From assembly GCA_022448645.1 (NCBI GenBank), contig JAKVBZ010000145.1, forward strand, positions 1 to 8,032: DNA of 8,032 bases, written 5' to 3'. Origin of the DNA: Pirellulaceae bacterium (GTDB lineage Bacteria; Planctomycetota; Planctomycetia; Pirellulales; Pirellulaceae). Both the position numbers and the translations under genes were made by a program. The notes under the pieces were generated by a model. It saw only the letters and a program-made list of their open reading frames with translations. It was not told the DNA's origin and did not search any database. The number at the start of each line of letters is the position of its first letter. The first letter of the stretch is position 1. Below, in pieces: positions 1-7,400 of the stretch.

Positions 1-2
1 CT

Positions 3-515
3 TTCATGCGCACCGCCGTGAGCGGTGTGGCCGCCAGGCTGCTCCACGCAGATCCCACACAGTGGTTTCCTGCCACCTCTCGGGAAGACGAAATGCGCGC
101 CGCGTTTCAGCAGGCGTTGGAGCAACTGAACAGTGAGCTGGGAAAAGATCTCACTCAGTGGTTCTGGAAGCGAATTCAAATCGTCAAGTTTTCACATGCC
201 TTGTCGGCGCGGGGTGATTTGGCCTGCTTACTGAACCAGGAACCACAAGCGGTGCATGGCGACATGATGACGGTTTGCAATACGGGGTTTGCTACCACCG
301 GAGCCGGGTATCGTCTCATCCATGACCTCAGTACGGATCCCGCCGAGATGTTGGCGGTCGATTGCCAGAGTCAGTCAGGGCAGCCTGGCAGCCCTCACTA
401 CGCGGACCAATTTTCAGACTGGGCGGCGGGTCGCTATCACAGGGTCCCTCTCGACCGCGAGCAAGCCACATCCGCCCGCGTCCATCAGCAGGCCTTGATG
501 CCAACGGTAAATTAG
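3..515 (+). CDS. Penicillin acylase family protein, C-terminal end (5' truncated by window)
   Basis: The frame is already open at the window edge and ends at TAG 513-515, so only the last ~170 residues are seen. Counting from the ATG at 6, the fragment has LTQWFWKRIQIVKFSH (49-64), VHGDMMTVCNTGF (83-95), a GAGYR box followed by LIHDL (99-108) and SGQPGSPHYADQ (124-135), then the W-x-x-GRY stretch. This series of motifs is typical of the end of the beta chain of penicillin amidase (N-terminal nucleophile hydrolase) proteins, which hydrolyse amide bonds of acylated amines, N-acyl-homoserine lactones or beta-lactams, usually after export and self-cleavage into two chains. The nucleophilic Ser and the cleavage site are outside the window, so neither activity nor substrate can be judged. 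ATG 6 is only an internal Met. The family call is firm and the substrate is unknown. No U-tract terminator follows the stop, but a strong stem begins 61 bases downstream. Confidence 0.88.
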   Translation, partial: FMRTAVSGVAARLLHADPTQWFPATSREDEMRAAFQQALEQLNSELGKDLTQWFWKRIQIVKFSHALSARGDLACLLNQEPQAVHGDMMTVCNTGFATTGAGYRLIHDLSTDPAEMLAVDCQSQSGQPGSPHYADQFSDWAAGRYHRVPLDREQATSARVHQQALMPTVN

Positions 516-540
516 GAGGCCTGTTGGTGGGGCCAGCAGG
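507..540 (+). repeat. Degenerate direct repeat, copy 1 (overlaps acylase stop codon)
   Basis: This copy begins GGTAAAT, contains the acylase stop codon and runs into CTGTTGGTGG and a CAGCA element. It matches the copy at 667-701 with an offset of 160 bases, at roughly two thirds of positions, with one short indel. In both copies the second half can fold into a CTGTTG...CAGCA stem. In copy 1 that stem is 521-527 with 533-539, seven pairs including one G-U, closing a five-base loop. The shared foldable half suggests conservation of a structure, but the match is short and chance cannot be excluded. Confidence 0.45.
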
Positions 541-575
541 GGATCCTGGCGCTGTCGGAGCGAGTCCTGGGTCAG

Positions 576-617
576 CGGACGATCGCACGCGTGATTTTCT
601 TTTACAGCGATCGTCTG
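576..617. repeat. Long inverted repeat, 11-bp stem
   Basis: Positions 576-586 pair with 607-617 (core GGACGATCGC against GCGATCGTC) in 11 consecutive pairs, one of them G-U, around a 20-base loop with a T-rich middle. It starts 61 bases after the acylase stop. No run of T follows on the + strand, so it is not a classical intrinsic terminator. It could protect the 3' end of the acylase mRNA, belong to a structured RNA, or bind a dimeric protein. Confidence 0.55.
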
Positions 618-666
618 GGGCGGTGATGCCAGCAAGGGACAAGGTTGATTTGTTTGACGGACGCCC

Positions 667-701
667 GTAAATCCAAAGGACTGTTGTTAGGCGGCAGCAA
701 A
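667..701 (+). repeat. Degenerate direct repeat, copy 2
   Basis: This is the partner of 507-540. It begins GTAAATCC and contains CTGTTGTTAGG and GGCAGCAA. It folds as a short stem (684-688 with 696-700, one G-U) inside a larger stem formed by GCCCGT at 663-668 and ACGGGC at 704-709. The nested stems make copy 2 the apical part of a ~47-base hairpin. Confidence 0.45.
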
Positions 702-732
702 TCACGGGCCCTCGGCACCGTGCTTAAAAATA

Positions 733-779
733 ATCTCACATCGCCAAGCGAAAGCGGTATGTGAGGTGCCGCTTGGCGA
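733..779. repeat. Perfect 10-bp inverted repeat interleaved with a second stem
   Basis: TCGCCAAGCG (741-750) is perfectly complementary to CGCTTGGCGA (770-779) across a 19-base loop. A second stem, 733-740 with 760-767 (CTCACA against TGTGAG, extended by one G-U and one A-T pair), uses a loop segment and the bases just before the first stem. The two pairings are therefore interleaved, as in a pseudoknot or a pair of alternative folds. Read on the - strand, the 10-bp stem is followed after about eight bases by ATTATTTTT, so a weak - strand terminator is another possibility. Confidence 0.5.
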
Positions 780-794
780 ACCGGAAGAATTCGT

Positions 795-822
795 CCTTTC
801 TAGGTCGCATGACCTGCAAAGG
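795..822. repeat. Hairpin with 4-base loop
   Basis: AGGTC (802-806) pairs with GACCT (811-815) around GCAT. After one T-G pair and one mismatch, CCTTT (795-799) pairs with AAAGG (818-822). No U-tract follows. It forms a series with the stems upstream and downstream. Confidence 0.4.
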
Positions 823-868
823 TGGTCCGCAGTTGCCGACCAAAAACGCGGCTGCACCTCGATCGTCA

Positions 869-897
869 GGTAGACGCCTTGCGCGTGGATGTCTACC
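869..897. repeat. Hairpin, 7-8 bp stem
   Basis: GGTAGAC (869-875) pairs with GTCTACC (891-897). One inner G-T pair is possible, leaving a loop of about 13 bases. It is the last clear stem before the region turns G/T-rich. Confidence 0.4.
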
Positions 898-1220
898 GCA
901 TTTCCTGCACAGCTCGCCGTACCCGTTCTAACGACTAATAGGAGGTATAGGAAAGGAAGGATGTAGAGGGTGGGTGCGGTGTAATTTACAGTGAGCCGCC
1001 GTTGATTCAATCGTTTGTTACTCAGTTGCTTACGATTTCTAGCGTTTTATTTGGGGGAATTCTGGAAGGATGGGACGTGAACTGGCAATAGGGAGTGGCC
1101 TTAAAAGGTACTCAAAGTTCCCAGGATTACCAGTCAAGTTTTGTGGGTTTGGGGCTATGGAGTTGAGTGTAACGTGTCTGGGTCTATGGGGTATTTGGTC
1201 GGAAAAGACAGTATGGGTAG

Positions 1221-1248
1221 TTGAATATTGGGTCCAGCTGGATATAAA
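1221..1248 (+). promoter_or_regulatory. Candidate sigma-70-type promoter for the giant gene
   Basis: TTGAAT (1221-1226) and TATAAA (1243-1248) are separated by 16 bases and match the -35 and -10 consensus well. Transcription would start near 1255 and leave a leader of roughly 125 bases before ATG 1380. The TAA at 1245-1247, inside the -10 element, is also the last stop upstream of the giant gene in its own frame. This is a sequence match only; planctomycete promoters are poorly defined. Confidence 0.4.
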
Positions 1249-1272
1249 CACTGGTTCAATACATTTGTATAG

Positions 1273-1289
1273 CCTGCGCTTTGCGCGGG
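1273..1289 (+). other. Compact leader hairpin
   Basis: CCTGCGC (1273-1279) pairs with GCGCGGG (1283-1289), seven pairs with one T-G, around a TTT loop. If the promoter at 1221-1248 is used, this stem lies about 20 bases from the 5' end of the mRNA, where it could stabilise the transcript. It is not followed by a U-tract. Confidence 0.35.
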
Positions 1290-1362
1290 ATTTGGGTAAA
1301 TGGATGCCATGAAATTGCGGCCTATCGAATTGACGCAGCATTCGCTGGTACCGCATCTCAGC

Positions 1363-1369
1363 AAGAGGA
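1363..1369 (+). promoter_or_regulatory. Ribosome binding site of the giant gene
   Basis: AAGAGGA is a purine-rich Shine-Dalgarno-like element ten bases before ATG 1380. The spacer is AT-rich. The frame is open upstream as far as the TAA at 1245-1247, but contains no ATG or GTG there. This site and the N-terminal motif together support 1380 as the start. Confidence 0.6.
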
Positions 1370-1379
1370 CAAATTAAAT

Positions 1380-1496
1380 ATGTTCAGCCGCAATTTGCGT
1401 ACATTGCTCACCCGATCGCGTCGCCACAGACGCTACCAACAAATCAAACGACGCCGGCGTTTGTTTGAACCGTTGGAGCCACGAATGCTCCTTGCG
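1380..1496 (+). other. LEPR-XLL N-terminal leader (residues 1-39)
   Basis: The first 27 residues hold 11 Arg, one Lys and one His and no hydrophobic core. LFEPLEPRMLLA follows (28-39), with LEPRMLL encoded at 1473-1493. LEPR-XLL is a known N-terminal domain of very large exported proteins of planctomycetes and some other bacteria. Its sorting mechanism is not established to my knowledge. No ordinary signal peptide is visible, so export by Sec or Tat alone is not obvious. The mature protein probably starts close to AVSLDAS (41-47), by inference. Confidence 0.88.
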
Positions 1497-4400
1497 ACGG
1501 CGGTCAGTTTAGATGCATCAAACAATCTTGTCATCGAGGATGAAAGTGCCCTGACCGTTGTCAATGATAATTTGACCATCGAAGCGGTCGGTTCGAACTA
1601 TGTGATTAGCGATCCGGATAATGAACTTTCCTCGTCAATTCCGGGGCATTCACCAACTGGCGGCAATCATACGTTGACGGTGCCGAAAACCCTGGTCGAC
1701 GATAAGGGAGAGATCAAGGTTTTAACCAGTGACGGAGAAGACAAAGTCACACTCATTGGAATCTTTCAAGATTCAGTTCAGGTTACTGGAACACAAACTG
1801 TACTAGGCAAGGGCAATATTACTTTAGATGGCCAAGCAGCGATGGGTGGCAAAGACCTGACTGTGACGGCGCATGACATCAAAGTTGAAGGTACTGCCAT
1901 TCTTTCTACTCGCGACGTTCCGAGTGCGGGTGCTGATTCCAGCGGTGATTCCGGAAATCTCAACTTAATCGGTCATGAAATTATCGTAGGCAGCGGCGCT
2001 AAGTTGCTTGCGGATGTTAAAGGCGCGGGCGCTCACACGGCCGGTAACGTCACACTCGAGGCGAGCGACACTGATTTGACAGGCGTGGGTTGGTTTGACG
2101 ACTTTTTTAGGGAAGTGTTCGCGAATGTGTTTGGAAAACTGCAAGGCGGTTCGGCCAACGTCGCGAGTATCACGATTTCGGGCGCGGAGATTAAAGGTAA
2201 CGATGTCTCCATTAAAACCACGGCCAAATACGACTCAAGCTCGATACTTGGGACGGAGATTTGGGACGGGTTTAATTTTAGAGATGTTTTGTCGGTCGCA
2301 CTTAAGCTTGGTTCGGAGCATTTATTTGGAACAAACATTTTTGCGTTGCCATTTGGTGTCCTTGTCCGTTTTGCCGACGCTAAATTAAAGATTGACGGAA
2401 GTTCGACTATTGATGCCAGTGGGAATGTCAATATTGAAACAACGGCCAGCGCTAACGGCACCACAGAAGTTCTTCATAAGGATTTCAGCGTCGCCTTCGG
2501 AATGGCGCACGCCAATGCTGACACGAAAATTGATGGAAGTACTATTATCCGAGCAAAGGGCAATGTGCTGCTCCGTTCGGACAGTGTGACAAACGCGGCA
2601 GTGGCAGCTCGGACCTCGGCATATGCGGACAAAGCGAAAAACACACTCTCTTTAGCCATATCAAAGACCGACCTTGTGTCTCATGTGACGATCAACAAAG
2701 ACGCCGTGATCCATGCGGATGGTTCTGTCAACGTTTTTTCTACGGGCAATAACACATCAACAGGTAATGCAGAATACTCTATCTGGGATAAAGGCGATGA
2801 AAGCGGTACGGGCGGTTTTACGATCGCGGTGTCTCATGGTGAATCCGATGTTAAGGCGTCTGTTGATGGCACTCTGATATCTGACACGGACGTTAAATCA
2901 ACGTTCATCTCTTCAGCGGAAAATACGTTTGATAAAACAAACGTCTCGAATGCTGACGACACGATCGAAATTGCGGACCATGGCTACAGCACTGGCGACA
3001 GAGTCGTTTATGCAACCGACACCTCAACTTTTGCTGGGAAGGACGTAATTAAAGGATTGAGCGACGGCGCCGAGTACATTGTGTTTGTTGTGGACAAGGA
3101 TAAGATCAAGCTGACTTCGGCTCAGGGAATAGACATCAGCAATTCGTCGGTTGTAACCGGTGCTATGCATAGCTTCAGTCTTGTTGACTTACTAGAGTTT
3201 AATCCCGCTGGAAAAGTGAATCCTACCAACAACACCATCGATGTTGGGACTAACTCGTTTGCCATTGGCGACAGAGTTTTCTACATATCGCCCTTGGACG
3301 GAGTTCAAATCGGAGGGCTTACAACGGGTACGCAGTATGAAATTGGAAATGTGACTGGGAACAAAATCCAATTAAAAGACGGTGGACCCGATGGAAACCT
3401 GGATACGCCTGGTGACAACGTCACCGTGCCGCTTACCGATGCAGGTGATGGTGCCAAGCACGTTTTCCGGTTACTTGCCGGTACGAAGACTTTTGCGGCA
3501 GATAGAATTAGCGATGCTGTCGACAGCGATACCAACATATTTAAGATAATGGACCACGGTTATAGCACTGGGGATACGGTGCAGTATGACGTGCCCAGTA
3601 CCACAACAAACATAGACGTGACGGAAAACTACAGCATCGATCCGGAAAAAACCTATACCGGCGCTGATGCGGAGTCGAACCTGGTCGATTATGCGAATGA
3701 TCGGATTGTAATTTCCGGCGCCAATTCAACGGATCCCGATTCCTCCATAACGGAACCGCTACCCAATGGAACCAGGGTGAAATATCTAGCAGGCAAAGAC
3801 CTGGCAGGCATAGACAACGAATCGATTGGTGGCTTGACAGATGGTAATACGTATGTCGTGTTGAACGCCGACACGCGATTTATACAGTTAGCCGAGATAG
3901 CAACCCCAAGTGTCGCGATCAATCTTGTACAGCCGGCTGTAGCAAGTGATGAACCGCACCTGTTTGTGGCGACTTTTAATAAATCCATCACTAATCCATC
4001 AATTGTTGGTTTGACTGGTGGTGAGAGCTATGTCGTTAGCACGATCGATAGTAACCACTTTCGGCTGACAAAAGACGCACATGAAGCTGCAGCCGCAAAA
4101 CCGATCGATCTGAATAAGGACGGAACTTCGCTCGCAAGTAAACACTCTTTGTCGACAGGTTTGACCGATGGTGTTGGCATTAAGGCTGAACTGACAAGTG
4201 AAGATGGGACGAGCGCTGTCTCTGGGACTGGCGGTGAACCCGGTCAAACCGATTTCCTTGGTAAAAAGGAATTGCAAAAAGCAGAATTGATTAAGGCGAT
4301 TAAAAAGATGGTTGGGCCGGCACAAAAAGGAACCGACGATGCGGCCGGCGCTCCTTGCTCAACCGCTTCATCAGGAGGGAGTTCCTCATCGTCATTGCAA

Positions 4401-7400
4401 TACGCGGGATCCGTCGCGTTTTCATACAGTGATCACGACGTTAAGGTAGAAGTTGGTCCCACCGCGGTTATTAAAAGCAAGAATGATGTTGATATCTTCG
4501 CACGTCACGACGCGAAGTACCAACAAGCGGCAGAAGCTAGTGTTGATGGTAGTAACGAAGAGGGAACGGTGCTCAGTGCTTCCGTTAGTGTCGGTATTTA
4601 TAACAATGATGTTAACGCAGTTATAAACGGTGGAAAGATTGATGCAGCCAGTGACTTAAGAGTAGATGCAAAGCTTCTATACCCGATTCTTGGGTCTGCA
4701 ACTCACAAACCAGGCGAAACGGCCGTCTTTCCAGACGGGGTCAACACTTTTGGCGACGCCATGAAGCCGAGCAATCTAAGTACTCTCTTGGATGGCAAAC
4801 TTGGTATCGTTGGTACTAAATTTAACAACTTTACGAATACCACAGGAAGTGGGGGCACGACTGCCGTAGCAGGTGCAGTCGCTTATGTGGGCTTTGATAC
4901 CGACGTAAGAGCGACTATCGATGGTGGCGCCAAAATCAATCAAGGATCCAATGCAGATTACGGGTCAACTGTTCTGAATAATGCGGATTACGTGTCACCT
5001 GAACAATCTGTCGATGTGAATGCACTGTCACAATTCGACTTTATAATGACAACGGGTATATTCGGTTTCGATTTGTCTTATGACAGCGTTAAGGGAGCAA
5101 TGAAAAAGGGAGAGCTATCTGGAATAGCAAATCCGGTGGGTGCTGAGGGTAGCAAGGGTGGCGTTGGAGCGTCGGTATTTGTGATGTCGGCGGAACACGA
5201 CACCATCGCGATGATTGGTGACTCCACTATCAAAGTCGGAAATCTGGGGTACTTGGATGTCGATGCGAAGACAACAACTTATCAATTTAACTTTACGCAA
5301 GCGGGAGCGTCAGCCAGCAAATTCGCCTTGGCCGGAACGTTTGCTTATACCGAAAAAGACATCGCAACGTTGGCAGAGATTCGTGCTGCAACAATTACCG
5401 GTGGGACAGTTTCCGTTGATGCCTATGACCAAACCACTGCACTCTTGCTGAATGGGGGTATCACAACAAGCGAGAGTATTGGGCTTGGGGTTACCATCGG
5501 TATTAATGAGATCGACCGGGAAACAAAAGCCAGCATCACCAACGGGGCTAACATCAATGCTGACGGCGACGTCCTAGTTAATGCATTGTCTGTTGGCAAT
5601 ATCAAAGTGTTTTCGCTTGCCGGTTCGTTAACCAAAAGTGGGAAAAAAGTTGGTGACACACCGGATTCAGCCCCATCGGCGCCGGACCCAGCCGACGGTA
5701 ACTGTCAGGCTTCCCCTACGAACACGGATGGCTCAGCAGCGACAGCGCCCCAGCCGTCGAGTGCGAGTGGCAGTGCTGGAGCTGGGAATGAAAGCGCCGC
5801 GAGCAAAACTGGCATTGCTGGCGCGGGTGACGTCTCGGTCAACCGTTCGGATGATAAAGTCGAGGCTTATATTAGTAATAGTAATGTGTCGGCGCAGAGT
5901 ATCGCACTGTCAGCGGTGAATGAGACAGATTTTATTGCGGCTGGTGGAGCGGCTGCGGTTTCTTTAAAGAAGCAAGATAATGGAGCCCAATTTGGCTTTG
6001 CGGGCTCTTTTGGTTGGAACGAACTAGATGGGACCACGAAGGCTTATGTTGATAGCTCTACGTTGCATCAACGCGGGGATTATGATCAATCATTTGCTTC
6101 AGGAAATGTAGACAACACAAACAAGAGGATTGACTTAGGCGCGCCGCACGGTTTAGACACTGGAACCGCAGTCGTCTACGAAACAGATGATAAGACGATT
6201 GGTTCTTTAACACCTGGCCGTGTCTATTACGTTATCCCCGTACCACTTGCCCCTAATAAGATCCAATTGGCGAAATCGTTAGACGACGCCAAAGCGGGGA
6301 CCGCCTTACCGATTACGGATCCTGGTGCCGGTTCGCACAAACTCAGTCAAACTCTATCTTTGAATGCCGATCGTGCCGGTGATCTATTTGCATTGAGCGC
6401 CGGCGTCGGAGTTGTGCCGGCCAAAAAAGGCTTTGCGATTGCGGGTTCGGTCTCGGTGAATCAAATCGACAATCTTACCGAAACGAGCATGACAGGTGGC
6501 ACAGCGACATTGGCCGGTGATACTGCGCTGCGTGCCAAGGATACAACAGAAATGCTGGTGATTGCCGGTTCAGTCGCTTACGGCGGTAAGGCCGGCATCG
6601 GTGCGTCTGTGGCGGTCAATTTTATCGAAAATGAAACAAAATCGTTGGTTACCAACAGTTCGACGTTAAACCACAGTGGCGATTTAGATCTTGAGGCCAA
6701 CAACGACAGCAGCATGATCGTAGCTGCGGGAGCGATTGGTGTCTCAGGCGACAAGCTTGGAGTTTCTGGAACCGTTGCTGTCAACAAGATTACCAACACT
6801 ACGATTGCCGGAATTGTCAGTTCGGACAGTTCCGCAAGCGTCAGTCCCGAGGCCGTGACAGTAAAGGCTACAGATAACTCCGTGATAAAATCCATAGCGG
6901 CCTCGATCGGTGCTGCTAAGACCGCCGGCCTGGGTGCTGGAGTGGCTTACAACGAGATAGGAAATACGACCGAAGCGTATGTGAGAAGCTCACAACTAAA
7001 CGGGGCATCTCTTTCAGTCGCAGCTGATTCCACATCCACGATCAGGACCATTGCCGCGGGTGGTGCCGGCGGACAAAAACTAGCGGTCGCTGCTGGTGTG
7101 TCGGTGAATGAGATTGCCAATACGATCGATGCAAAGGTTTCCGACTCGCAGGTGTCAACGACCGGTTCAGTTAGTGTTACGGCAAAGGATGACACAACTA
7201 TTTGGGCGCTGGCTGGCAATGTAGCCGGGGCAGGTAAAGTCGCCCTCGGTGCTTCGATCGGCTACAACAATGTAGATACTGACGTTAAGGCCCATATCGA
7301 CGGTGCGACCACCACCGTCAATTCTACAGGCGGCCATGTGCAAGTGCTGGCTGACTCGACGACCGAGATTCGTGCAATTTCTGCGGGTGGCCAGGGTGCT

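Larger units (their letters stand above)
516..1379. other. Long intergenic region without a convincing gene
   Basis: These ~860 bases separate the acylase from the giant gene. No reading frame here has both a good start and recognisable protein character. The part up to about 900 is dense in inverted repeats (listed separately) and contains a degenerate direct repeat. The part from about 1020 to 1260 is G/T-rich on the + strand; positions 1141-1200 have 25 G against 5 C by hand count. The promoter candidate, a leader hairpin and the ribosome binding site of the giant gene lie in the last 160 bases. The rest may hold an unrecognised structured RNA, or remnants of lost genes. Confidence 0.7.

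Noticed and set aside
576..617. Intrinsic terminator of the acylase gene
   Set aside because: The stem is strong, but GGGGCGG follows rather than a run of T, so it is listed as an inverted repeat only.
686..692. GTTAGGC, matching the GTTRRRY core of integron attC sites
   Set aside because: No matching RYYYAAC partner was found at a suitable distance and no integrase is present. A seven-base match is expected by chance.
702..1010. 102-residue - strand reading frame with a hydrophobic stretch (LYILPFLYLLLVV) and a following TASCAG
   Set aside because: It needs a TTG start with no clear ribosome binding site, the Cys context is not a proper lipobox, and the rest shows no recognisable fold. The two strands of the stems at 741-779 and 795-822 also lie inside it. 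A small secreted protein is not excluded, but I would not annotate it.
1070..1312. 80-residue + strand frame just upstream of the giant gene, rich in Trp and Gly
   Set aside because: The Trp/Gly/Val bias follows from the G/T-rich DNA, codon use is full of AGG, GGG and ATA, unlike the neighbours, and the purine stretch is too close to its ATG. The promoter candidate lies inside it.
1039..1356. 105-residue - strand frame starting at ATG 1356
   Set aside because: There is no purine-rich ribosome binding site upstream on that strand and no recognisable sequence. It overlaps the leader of the giant gene.
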